From the IMG/VR virus record IMGVR_UViG_3300022744_000345, positions 1 to 22,899 of that record: a stretch of 22,899 nucleotides of DNA. One strand, given 5' to 3'. Under the pieces are notes generated by a model, which worked only from the letters and a program-made list of their open reading frames with translations, ran no database searches and was not told the origin of the DNA. The translations under genes and the position numbers were made by a program. This document shows, one piece after another, positions 1-7,213 of the stretch. Origin of the DNA: a virus. Each line of letters starts with the position of its first letter. Within the stretch, counting starts at the first letter, position 1.

Positions 1-2
1 GT

Positions 3-413
3 CCAGCGTCTGCGAGTGGGATATACCTGTACCCAAAGACGCGTACGTCCACGGTCCGGGCGCGGAAGCTGTTCTACCTAGTAGCGAAGGAGCTATTGCT
101 ATCGGGAGTAACGATCTGTTGCCTACCCCTATCGCGTCTAATGGAAGCCCTGAATGCGGATGACTTCGTAGGAGAGGCCGCTCGTGTTGAGCGGGTACGC
201 ATGGTGTTTTTGCTAGACTTCTACGAGGAGGGAGCGGGGTTCCCGTTCTCCCCGTCAGATGCGGCGCGGCTACGTGCATGGGTTCGGCACCGGTTCGAGG
301 CGGGCAATGCAGTATCGTTCCTATCGGATAGTGCCATTGACCGATGTATCCCATGGTGGCCTCAGTCTTTCCTAGGCTTCATTTCGGACAACGTAATAAC
401 CCACTCGGTGTAG
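3..413 (+). CDS. Probable helicase loader or AAA+ ATPase, 3' part only
   Basis: The reading frame is open from the left edge (codon at 3) to a TAG stop at 411-413, so the true start lies outside the window. The visible part has a hydrophobic beta strand followed by an acidic patch (FLLDFYEE, around 199-240) that sits where a Walker B motif would be. Further on is a strand ending in SFLSDS, which could be a sensor-like segment. A WWPQSFLGFI stretch lies near the end. The Walker A part would lie upstream and cannot be checked. The stop is one base before the ATG of the DnaB-like helicase. That position fits a DnaC-type loader that places the replicative helicase on DNA. The assignment rests on this context and a Walker B-like strand only. 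It could also be an unrelated ATPase. Confidence 0.45.
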   Translation, partial: PASASGIYLYPKTRTSTVRARKLFYLVAKELLLSGVTICCLPLSRLMEALNADDFVGEAARVERVRMVFLLDFYEEGAGFPFSPSDAARLRAWVRHRFEAGNAVSFLSDSAIDRCIPWWPQSFLGFISDNVITHSV

Positions 414-414
414 C

Positions 415-1662
415 ATGAGCGACGGCAAAAAACTAATAGCGTCATTGATTGAAACGGGGAGCGTAGAGACTCTACGGTTGGCTGAAGACCACCTATTCGA
501 GGACGAAGAGCTAGACGTATTCAGGTTTGTAAAAGCACACTACCGCCGCTACGGCGAACTGCCCGACATCCGCACGGTTGAGTCGGAGACACGCCAGCGT
601 CTGCCTGCAGCGCCCGAGGCGGTAGCCTACTACCTCAAGCGAGTCTACGACCGGAAGCTATTCGTCTCGTTGCGTGAGGAGTTTGGAGCACTGCGGGATG
701 CCTTGCAGGGCTTCAACGTGGACGACGCCAAGGAGATCGTGGACCGCATGAAGACAGCGTGCCGCAACACGACCCCAGATAACGATGTCCGCAACGTCCG
801 GGACGCGGGGCGGCTTGTTCTCCGCCAATACGACGAGGCGCACCTAAACCCCGGCGTGTCGGGTATCCCTACCGGTTGGCACAGGCTAGACGAAGTTATG
901 GGTGGCTACCAGCGCGGAGACCTTGTTGCGTGGGTAGCGCGGATGGGCGTAGGTAAGACCTATCTGTTGCTCCGCCAAGCTATCTCTGCTTGGGCGGCGG
1001 GGTACTCAGTTCTCGTGGTCACCATGGAGATGACTATCGAGCAGATCGTTCGTCGTTTGATCGGCATGGAAGCTGGCATTAACCCTGACTTTATTCGTAA
1101 GGGCACACTGGACGAGTACGCGCTTCGTCGCGTTCGACGGTATGTTTCTACTATCGCCCATGCCGAGCGATTCAACATCTTTGCTGGATCGTTCTCCAAG
1201 AAGGTATCCGACCTTGAGGTACTTATTCACGAGTTGTCTCCAGACATCATATTCGTCGACGGGGCGTATCTGCTACGACCAGACACCGGTTCCAAGTCCG
1301 CGTCTCGTCTTGAACGGGTAGCCGAAGTATACGACGGTCTGAAGAAACTGACGATAACCAGTGACAGGCCGATCATTACGACTTCGCAGTTCTCCCGGCA
1401 GGCAGGTAAGCGCGGCAAGGATGGCAGTCTTGAAACCATCTCGTTCTCTGACGCTATTGCGATGCACTCGTCCGTAGTATTCTCTATCAAGGAAGGCGCA
1501 CCCCCGAATGAACGGTCTCGCCGCGAGATCGAAATCCTTAAAGGGCGGGAGGGCGAAGCAGGTGTTTATCAGACCAACTACCGTTTTGCCCCGATGGACT
1601 TCTCGGAAGTCTTGGAGGAGCAAGCGCAGGCTGAAGCGGTAGACGTTAACTGGATGGGCTAA
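415..1662 (+). CDS. DnaB-type replicative DNA helicase
   Basis: This 415-residue protein is a RecA-fold SF4 helicase that would unwind DNA 5'-3' ahead of the phage polymerase. Residues 1-130 form a helical N-terminal domain, which in this family contacts primase. The helicase core begins with GIPTGWHRLDEVMGG. Walker A is ARMGVGKT with Lys181. It is followed by VLVVTMEM (the DnaB motif with the catalytic Glu), Walker B IIFVDGAYLL, and the TTSQFSR segment that corresponds to the H4/sensor region. Length is slightly below bacterial DnaB (about 470) and close to phage forms. The ATG follows the previous stop by one base, so translation is probably coupled. The primase is encoded separately (4813), unlike T7 where the two activities are fused. 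Confidence 0.93.
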   Translation: MSDGKKLIASLIETGSVETLRLAEDHLFEDEELDVFRFVKAHYRRYGELPDIRTVESETRQRLPAAPEAVAYYLKRVYDRKLFVSLREEFGALRDALQGFNVDDAKEIVDRMKTACRNTTPDNDVRNVRDAGRLVLRQYDEAHLNPGVSGIPTGWHRLDEVMGGYQRGDLVAWVARMGVGKTYLLLRQAISAWAAGYSVLVVTMEMTIEQIVRRLIGMEAGINPDFIRKGTLDEYALRRVRRYVSTIAHAERFNIFAGSFSKKVSDLEVLIHELSPDIIFVDGAYLLRPDTGSKSASRLERVAEVYDGLKKLTITSDRPIITTSQFSRQAGKRGKDGSLETISFSDAIAMHSSVVFSIKEGAPPNERSRREIEILKGREGEAGVYQTNYRFAPMDFSEVLEEQAQAEAVDVNWMG

Positions 1663-1663
1663 A

Positions 1664-1677
1664 TGAAATTGATTTCA
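1664..1677. repeat. Palindrome site 1 (TGAAATTGATTTCA)
   Basis: First of seven copies of a 14-base palindrome. It lies between the helicase stop and the polymerase start and ends just before the polymerase Shine-Dalgarno sequence (GAGG, 1680-1683). A protein bound here could block ribosome or polymerase passage. No -10 hexamer sits at the right distance, so it is not a promoter by itself. Confidence 0.85.
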
Positions 1678-1690
1678 AAGAGGTCGAACA

Positions 1691-4366
1691 ATGTACACTG
1701 AACATTGCGAAGAATGCCCCCTCAAGGGCAAGGCGGACGTTATCGATGGCAAGCCAAATGAAGATGCGCGGTTCATGGTTGTCACTGACGTACCGAATTT
1801 CAGGCCGGAGGCGTACGGGCGGCTGATGCCCCAGTCCTCCATAACGCTTTTCGCCAAGAGTATGAGCGGGGAGAAGTTCAACAAGGATGACTTCGTGTTC
1901 CAGCCGCAAGTACGCTGTCCGTACGACCCGGACCAATACACGACCAAAGAGAAGACCAAGATTCAGAAATGCTGCCGGCCTCACCTTGTCGCGACTATCC
2001 GTAAGCACAAGCCTGAAGTCATCATCCCGCTTGGCGTTGATCCGTCAAAGCAGGTATTCGGGCGGGCAGTCAAGATCACGAAGGTACGCGGTATCCCGGA
2101 CCGCACTGAGGAGTTCGGCAGGACAGTCGTCCTGCCTATGCTAAACCCTATGATGGTCGTGATGTACCCGCAGCACGAGGCTGTCTTCAAGGCAGACTGC
2201 GCCACGCTTGGTCGTCTTGTCGATCACGAATACGACATCACCCATTCCTCCAAGTCGGTACTGGGTGACTACGAGTTCATCGACGACCTCCAGTTCCTCA
2301 TCGACCAGAAGCCTAGCGTGATTGCGTACGATACAGAGAACACGGGTCTCCGTTGGTTCGCGCCGGATGCGAAGATACTAACAATGCAGTTCTGTACGGA
2401 GGCGGGCAAGGCGTATCTCCTACCATGGGACCACCCCGACAAGCCGCAGACCGCACGGGCCAAGATGCGCCTGAAGCGCCAGCTACGCCAGTTGCTTTGC
2501 GCGGAGGGGGTAACCGTTGTCGGCCAGAATGCCAAGTACGATGCTGTCTATACCTATGCGCAGACCGGTATCCGCTATCGTATCGGCGGGGACACGCTTA
2601 TGCTTGCGGCTCTACTGGATGAAAATACATACGCCAAAAACCTTGATGAGCTAGTCAAGCGTTTTGTACCCGAGATGGCAGGCTACGCAGATCGCTTCAA
2701 CGCTACTGTGGACAAGTCGAAGATGATCGAGCTACCTCTGGATCAGGACTTCCTAGACTACGGTTGCGGGGACGCGGATTCCACCTTTCGCCTGTATAAC
2801 GTACTCTACGACATGCTCTGCGAGGACCCAAAGCTGGTCACCCATTACGAGAAGGTCACGCTACCGGGGCTCAACGCGTTTGCCTCTGTTGAGCTACGTG
2901 GCCTGTACATCGATGAGGCGCAGGTGGAGACCTTTGAGGCGTTCATGGAGGAGCGTGTTGATGGCATGCGCAAGAGCTTGCTGGGGCAGATTCCAAAGTC
3001 TATCAAGCGTAAGCACCTTGACCTAGCGGTAGAGAAGGCGGGTGGCAAACCAGTCTCCGTTGATGAGGCATTGAAGTTCAGCAAGAAAGGATTCCTGCTA
3101 GATATCCTCTTCTACCACCCGGATGGTTTCTGCTTGAAGCCCAAGGTCTTCACGAAGACGACGACCAAGCTGGACAAGACGCGGCAGGTACCGTCCCTGT
3201 CAACCAAGGACCACCTTCCCTACTTCTACGACACCTGTCCGTTTACCTACGAGCTATCTGAGTACATCAAGTCTGAGCGCATTCTGGGCACGAACGTCAA
3301 GGGGTTCAAAAAGAAGTACATCGTGGAGGCTATGGTCAGGCCGACCTATAACTTGCATGTCGCGGTGACGGGGCGCACTTCGTCGGAGGACCCTAACGGT
3401 CAGAACTTCCCGAAGCGGGGGCCGATTGCTATGGCGTACCGGAAGATGTTCGTCGCGCCGCCCGGACACTTTGTGATCGAGGCCGACTTGTCGCAGGCCG
3501 AGCTACGTATCGCGGGCGACATGGCGAACGACCCTACCATGATCGGTATCTACCGTAGTGCGGGCGACATCCACACGGCTACTGCCTTGATCGTTATGGG
3601 CGTCACCATGGAGCAGTTCCGCGAACTCGACAAGAAGGTACAGAAAGACGCACGGACCAAGGCTAAGGCCGTGAACTTCGGATTCCTCTACGGCATGGGT
3701 TGGCGGAAGTTTATCGGCTACGCCAAGACGCAGTACGGCGTGGAGTTTACCGAGAAGGAAGCGCAGCGCATTCGTACCCAGTTCTTTGAGAAGTACTACA
3801 AGCTGCCGGAATGGCACGCCACCATGCGCGAGTACGCCCGGAGGAACAAGTTCGTGCGCTCGTACTCAGGTCGCGTACGCCACCTCCCGATGATCGACTC
3901 CCCGGACGAGATGACTCAGCAGGAAGCGGAGCGGCAAGCCATCAACTCCCCAGTGCAGGAGTTCGGTTCCAGCCTAGGCGTTATGGCTTGCGGGCGGCTC
4001 AACGAGGAGATTGATCCGCAGTACCTACAGCTTGTCGGGTTCGTCCATGACGCTATCTACTGCTACGTCCCGAAGGAGTACGTTGAATGGGGGGCGAAGA
4101 CGCTGCGTTGGTACATGGAGTCCAACCCGCTTGAGGATTGGTTCAAGCGCAAGATGAAGCTGCCGATTGTCGCCGACGTAGGCTTTGGTCTCAACCTGTC
4201 CGAGGTATTTGAGATGGGAGAGTTCGAGATTGACGATCCGGTAGGCACATACGCCTTTGGCAAGTTGTGGGAGGAGGACCCGGAGAAGGGGCTCATCGTC
4301 CCGGCGCAGAAGGTACCGCCACACAACGGACTTATCGACGGCAGCATCTACACTCGTGCAGCTTGA
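1691..4366 (+). CDS. Family A DNA polymerase with UDG-like N-terminal domain and 3'-5' exonuclease
   Basis: The 891-residue replicative polymerase has three parts. Residues 1-195 resemble family 4 uracil-DNA glycosylase, with the cysteine pattern C6, C9, C76, C94/C95 that holds a 4Fe-4S cluster in that family. The glycosylase motifs are degenerate (no GEAPG, and LNPMM where the HPS motif should be), so the domain is probably structural. A DEDD-type proofreading exonuclease follows, with D214/E216 (AYDTENTGL), VVGQNAKYD, and DYGCGDADST. The polymerase domain has motif A DLSQAELR (D599), motif B ending NFGFLYG (662-668) and motif C VHDAIY (H786, D787). The same order is known from phage SPO1-type polymerases. 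GAGG lies seven bases before the ATG. All catalytic residues are present. Confidence 0.95.
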   Translation: MYTEHCEECPLKGKADVIDGKPNEDARFMVVTDVPNFRPEAYGRLMPQSSITLFAKSMSGEKFNKDDFVFQPQVRCPYDPDQYTTKEKTKIQKCCRPHLVATIRKHKPEVIIPLGVDPSKQVFGRAVKITKVRGIPDRTEEFGRTVVLPMLNPMMVVMYPQHEAVFKADCATLGRLVDHEYDITHSSKSVLGDYEFIDDLQFLIDQKPSVIAYDTENTGLRWFAPDAKILTMQFCTEAGKAYLLPWDHPDKPQTARAKMRLKRQLRQLLCAEGVTVVGQNAKYDAVYTYAQTGIRYRIGGDTLMLAALLDENTYAKNLDELVKRFVPEMAGYADRFNATVDKSKMIELPLDQDFLDYGCGDADSTFRLYNVLYDMLCEDPKLVTHYEKVTLPGLNAFASVELRGLYIDEAQVETFEAFMEERVDGMRKSLLGQIPKSIKRKHLDLAVEKAGGKPVSVDEALKFSKKGFLLDILFYHPDGFCLKPKVFTKTTTKLDKTRQVPSLSTKDHLPYFYDTCPFTYELSEYIKSERILGTNVKGFKKKYIVEAMVRPTYNLHVAVTGRTSSEDPNGQNFPKRGPIAMAYRKMFVAPPGHFVIEADLSQAELRIAGDMANDPTMIGIYRSAGDIHTATALIVMGVTMEQFRELDKKVQKDARTKAKAVNFGFLYGMGWRKFIGYAKTQYGVEFTEKEAQRIRTQFFEKYYKLPEWHATMREYARRNKFVRSYSGRVRHLPMIDSPDEMTQQEAERQAINSPVQEFGSSLGVMACGRLNEEIDPQYLQLVGFVHDAIYCYVPKEYVEWGAKTLRWYMESNPLEDWFKRKMKLPIVADVGFGLNLSEVFEMGEFEIDDPVGTYAFGKLWEEDPEKGLIVPAQKVPPHNGLIDGSIYTRAA

Positions 4367-4417
4367 ACGCACATAGCTGGGCCCGTATGATCGGGTTATC
4401 GCAAACAGGAGAGCATC

Positions 4418-4831
4418 ATGGTCACACGTATTCGTCGCAACAAACCGGTAGATAAAACCTCTGAGATCGAGAACTTAATGAAATTGATTTCAGAGGCGGA
4501 AGAGACTATCGCCCTGAAGCAAGCGGAGATCAAGTCAGCCATGCCGGAACTCTACGAGTTGATGAAGGCGCAGGGTATCGAACAACATCGCTGCGAGGAC
4601 ATCGTAGCTGAGCGTTACCGCCCCGCAGGCCGCGCCACCAACATCGTTGACCCCAAGGCGTTCCGCAAGCTGGTACCGAACGACACCGAGTACTACGCAG
4701 CTATCGCTGTATCCGTCACCAAAGCGCGGGAGGTTCTACCGAAGAAGCAACTGGATTCGATCACCACGACGATTCCGGGCAAGCTGGGTGAGGAGACGGT
4801 CAAGGTGTCGAAATGGACCGCAAAGAAGTAA
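4418..4831 (+). CDS. Unknown phage protein with N-terminal coiled coil
   Basis: A 137-residue protein that I do not recognise. Residues 14-50 (SEIENLMKLISEAEETIALK and onward) look like an amphipathic coiled coil. The rest is a small mixed domain containing YRPAGRATNIVDPKAF and a predicted helix with KAREVLPKKQL. It has no signal peptide, membrane segment or obvious catalytic motif. An AGGAG at 4407-4411 supports the ATG at 4418. The gene lies between polymerase and primase, and its last 19 bases overlap the primase start, so a replication-accessory role is plausible but not shown. Palindrome site 2 lies inside it and encodes MKLIS. Confidence 0.75.
   Translation: MVTRIRRNKPVDKTSEIENLMKLISEAEETIALKQAEIKSAMPELYELMKAQGIEQHRCEDIVAERYRPAGRATNIVDPKAFRKLVPNDTEYYAAIAVSVTKAREVLPKKQLDSITTTIPGKLGEETVKVSKWTAKK
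4479..4492. repeat. Palindrome site 2 (TGAAATTGATTTCA)
   Basis: Identical to site 1, but located inside a coding region, 61 bases after the start codon. It is read in the frame that gives Met-Lys-Leu-Ile-Ser. Neither strand shows a -10 hexamer at promoter distance. Confidence 0.85.
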
Positions 4832-5796
4832 AGGAGTTTATCAAGGAGGTACTGGGCCCGAACACGCAAATGGTAGACACAGATAACTGGGTCTCCATTT
4901 GCTGCCCACTATCGCCATGGACTCACGCGGGCGGACAGGATATGCACCCTAGCGCCGGTATCTCCGTTAAGCCCGGAGGCACGAGCGTATTCAACTGCTT
5001 TACCTGTCATACCAAGGGCAGGCTCAGTTGGCTGCTTCATAAGCTGGAGAAGTACACAGGCGAAGACTGGGGAGACATGGCCGCTGCTCTGGATAAGGGC
5101 GAGTTCTTTGGCGGTTCGCTTCCGGCGTGGGGCTCTACCGAAGAGGTCGATATCCTTCCGCCACCCATCGACAAGGCCGAGAGCTTCGGCCTATACGACT
5201 CTGCCGTAGGCCATCCGTACCTAAAGGAGCGCGGTATCACCACCACGGCGGCGCGGGTGATGGAGCTTTTGCATGACCCCGGCGACGGTAAAGATGAGCG
5301 AATCCTCTTCCCTGTCTATGGCTTAGACGGTTCGCTGTACGGGTTCAGCGGGCGGGCGACTAGCCCTAGAGCCAAACTACGCGTCAAGGACTACTTTGGC
5401 CTACCGAAGCGCCATCTGCTTCTAGGGTCGCACCTCATCCTACCGGAGGACGAGTATGTAATTCTGGTAGAGGGCCTATTCGACTACGCCAAGCTGGTAT
5501 CGTACGGCGAACCGGTCATGGCTTTTATGAGTTCAACCTTGACGCAGATGCAGGCAGAGATCGTGAAGGAGATAGGCAAGCCTGTTTACTTCTTCCACGA
5601 CAATGACGGTCCGGGTGAGGATGCTAGGGACCGAGCGAAGGAGTTGCTATGGCGGCATGTACCGGTGATGAAGGTAAGGTACCCGAAAGAACGTACTATA
5701 GAGACAGCCGAGGGAGATTTGCGTCAACCAAAGGACCCAGCGGAGCTAGCGTATGCTCAGGTGCGCCAGATGCTGATGGACGCTCGCCTTCTGTAG
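4813..5796 (+). CDS. DnaG-type DNA primase
   Basis: A 327-residue primase that would make RNA primers for the phage polymerase. The N-terminal zinc-binding CHC2-like module covers residues 30-69, with C30/C31, H38 or H45, C62 and C65 as candidate ligands (FNCFTCHTKG). The TOPRIM catalytic domain follows, with E220 in VILVEGLFDY and D263/D265 in FFHDNDGPG. These acidic residues bind the catalytic metal in DnaG and T7 gp4. At 327 residues it is much shorter than bacterial DnaG and lacks an obvious C-terminal helicase-interaction domain. The ATG is five bases after AAGGTG and overlaps the previous gene by 19 bases. Identification is firm because both diagnostic modules are present in the right order. 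Confidence 0.92.
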   Translation: MDRKEVKEFIKEVLGPNTQMVDTDNWVSICCPLSPWTHAGGQDMHPSAGISVKPGGTSVFNCFTCHTKGRLSWLLHKLEKYTGEDWGDMAAALDKGEFFGGSLPAWGSTEEVDILPPPIDKAESFGLYDSAVGHPYLKERGITTTAARVMELLHDPGDGKDERILFPVYGLDGSLYGFSGRATSPRAKLRVKDYFGLPKRHLLLGSHLILPEDEYVILVEGLFDYAKLVSYGEPVMAFMSSTLTQMQAEIVKEIGKPVYFFHDNDGPGEDARDRAKELLWRHVPVMKVRYPKERTIETAEGDLRQPKDPAELAYAQVRQMLMDARLL

Positions 5797-6155
5797 AGGG
5801 CTTGACAAAGGATTCTATATACAGTAGAATTACAACTGGGTCGAACGAGTTTCGACTTGACGCTGTAGAAGCCTCCTTAAGCCCCCTTCGTGACGGCAAG
5901 CCCGTATGGTTAGAGGTAGTAGATAAACGTCTTCCGAAGAAGACAAGGAAGTACAAGACGGTGTTGGTTCTTGTACCGATTGTGGCACTTGGCGGCAAGG
6001 GCCCGTGGATGTTAGTATCAATGCCGCCATACGGGTCAGAGCTTATCGACACGAGAACAGACCTGAAGGTAACTACATTCGCTCGACTTGGTTTGAGCTT
6101 TTCGCTGGCTAGTGCATTAGTTGATGCACTTTGTAAAACTCTTAGGAGAAAATGA
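5649..6155 (+). CDS. Unknown phage protein, long overlap with primase
   Basis: The 168-residue frame begins inside the primase gene and overlaps it by 148 bases. The start is supported by AAGGAG at 5638-5643, five bases before the ATG. The N-terminus also contains TYYRDSRGRFAS, a motif seen near the start of many small phage proteins. Residues 50-168 form a small domain with two hydrophobic strands (VLVLVPIVAL and WMLVSMPPYG). I do not recognise a family. A consensus promoter (5802-5830) lies within the gene, so its 3' two thirds also serve as leader for the SSB mRNA. An alternative TTG start at 5802 is unlikely because AGAGGG is only one base away. The gene is probably real, but the overlap makes its exact start uncertain. 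Confidence 0.6.
   Translation: MAACTGDEGKVPERTYYRDSRGRFASTKGPSGASVCSGAPDADGRSPSVEGLTKDSIYSRITTGSNEFRLDAVEASLSPLRDGKPVWLEVVDKRLPKKTRKYKTVLVLVPIVALGGKGPWMLVSMPPYGSELIDTRTDLKVTTFARLGLSFSLASALVDALCKTLRRK
5802..5830 (+). promoter_or_regulatory. Sigma70-type promoter upstream of SSB
   Basis: TTGACA (5802-5807, perfect -35) and TAGAAT (5825-5830, 5 of 6 for -10) are separated by exactly 17 bases. The -35 box starts five bases after the primase stop codon. Transcription would begin near 5837 and reach the SSB gene after a leader of about 315 bases. This is the strongest consensus promoter I found in the window. Confidence 0.75.
6111..6140 (+). promoter_or_regulatory. Hairpin and possible pseudoknot in SSB leader
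   Basis: AGTGCAT (6111-6117) and ATGCACT (6124-6130) form a perfect 7-bp stem with a six-base loop. Four loop bases, AGTT (6119-6122), can pair with AACT (6137-6140), which gives an H-type pseudoknot. The SSB Shine-Dalgarno AGGAG starts at 6144, in an A/T-rich, apparently unstructured stretch. The arrangement resembles the T4 gene 32 leader, where gp32 binds a pseudoknot to repress its own translation. The hairpin is seen directly. The pseudoknot and its role are inferred. Confidence 0.4.
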
Positions 6156-7171
6156 TGACTACTAAACGCTCTGCGTTTTTCCGTGGCAATGATGGCATGC
6201 GCCGCACCGATGAGGAACTTGAACGCGCTAAGCAGAAAGCCGAGCAACGCAAGGCCCAAGGCAATCAGCCGTTCCGTTTCCGTGTTCCGGTTGGCGAGAC
6301 GCGCAGCATCATTATCTGCGACGACAAGCCCGACTTCTTCCTCTACGAGCATTCGCTCAAGGACGCGGAAGGTAACTGGGGCAAACTGTTTACTGGTTGC
6401 ACCAAAGCATTCGACAACTGTCCAGTCTGTGAATCAACGGGCAAGGAGTCGTACTACGCAATGATCCTTACCTGTATTGACCTCACGCCGTTCAATTTGC
6501 GTGACGGTACGGAGATCGAGTTCAGCCGTAAGCTACTGGTAGTCAAGCCGGCGCAGCAGAAGAAGTTCCTACGTTTCTTCAACAAGGAAGGCACGCTTCG
6601 CGGGGCCCTGTTCGAGATGACGAGGGATGGCGACAAGGATTCGTCTATCGGTAACGACATCGAATTCGTTGAGTTCGTGGACGAAGACGAGATGGCCAGC
6701 TACACGCGTTCGTGGAAGGACAAGGAGGGCAAGAAGCATACCGAGAACTGCGACGAGCCCTACGAGTACGAGCATCTGTTCGAGGAACCCACCACTGAAA
6801 AGCTCCGCGCTATTGTTGGTGGTACGCCCGCCCCCGGCAGTCGCGCCCACGAGGACCGCGAACTGGGTGGCCGCACCTCGCGCACACGTGGTCGCCCCGG
6901 CGCAGATGAGGAGGCCAAGCCGTCGCGTAGTCGTCGTGCAGCTAAGGACGATGACTGGGAGGACCCGGCAGATGACCTTCCGTTTGACCCGGACGAGAAG
7001 CCCGCCCGCACTACACGAGGGCGTGCCGCTAAGGAGGAGACGGTAGAGGAAGAGGCACCCGCCCCGCGCTCCGCTCGCCGTCGCCCTACTCGTGAGGAGC
7101 CGGAGGATGAGGCCGAGCCTGAAGAAGCACCAGCCGCTAGGGGCCGCGAAGCACGGCGTACGCGCCGCTAA
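6155..7171 (+). CDS. Single-stranded DNA-binding protein, T4 gp32-like
   Basis: This protein of about 338 residues would coat single-stranded DNA during replication and recombination. Numbered from the first ATG (6152), the putative zinc site is H67, C83, C90 and C93 (GCTKAFDNCPVC). T4 gp32 uses H64, C77, C87 and C90. A basic N-terminal segment (about residues 3-45) matches the cooperativity region of gp32. From about residue 225 the protein becomes a long low-complexity tail of mixed Arg-Gly, acidic and Pro-Ala stretches. It ends in basic residues (RGREARRTRR), not in the purely acidic tip usual for SSBs. Two ATGs are adjacent. The second is chosen because AGGAG is six bases from it and only three from the first. 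A promoter and possible pseudoknot lie upstream, and a terminator follows immediately. Confidence 0.85.
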   Translation: MTTKRSAFFRGNDGMRRTDEELERAKQKAEQRKAQGNQPFRFRVPVGETRSIIICDDKPDFFLYEHSLKDAEGNWGKLFTGCTKAFDNCPVCESTGKESYYAMILTCIDLTPFNLRDGTEIEFSRKLLVVKPAQQKKFLRFFNKEGTLRGALFEMTRDGDKDSSIGNDIEFVEFVDEDEMASYTRSWKDKEGKKHTENCDEPYEYEHLFEEPTTEKLRAIVGGTPAPGSRAHEDRELGGRTSRTRGRPGADEEAKPSRSRRAAKDDDWEDPADDLPFDPDEKPARTTRGRAAKEETVEEEAPAPRSARRRPTREEPEDEAEPEEAPAARGREARRTRR

Positions 7172-7177
7172 ACATGA

Positions 7178-7202
7178 GGGGGCGCAAGCCCCCTTTCTTT
7201 TC
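7178..7202 (+). terminator. Intrinsic terminator after SSB
   Basis: GGGGGC and GCCCCC form a 6-bp G/C stem closed by a GCAA tetraloop (7178-7193), followed by TTTCTTTT. It begins seven bases after the SSB stop. There is no room for a new promoter before the next gene at 7214, so some read-through or an upstream antitermination mechanism is needed for downstream expression. Confidence 0.85.
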
Positions 7203-7213
7203 AAGGTGAGAGC

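Noticed and set aside
4367-4417. Terminator after the polymerase gene
   Set aside because: Only a 4-bp CCCG/CGGG stem can form and no T-run follows.
5696-6352. 218-codon open frame on the minus strand
   Set aside because: It lies opposite the primase end, the 5649 gene and the SSB start, has no good Shine-Dalgarno or domain, and all neighbours are on the plus strand.
6569-7204. 211-codon open frame on the minus strand
   Set aside because: It is the antisense shadow of the repetitive SSB tail.
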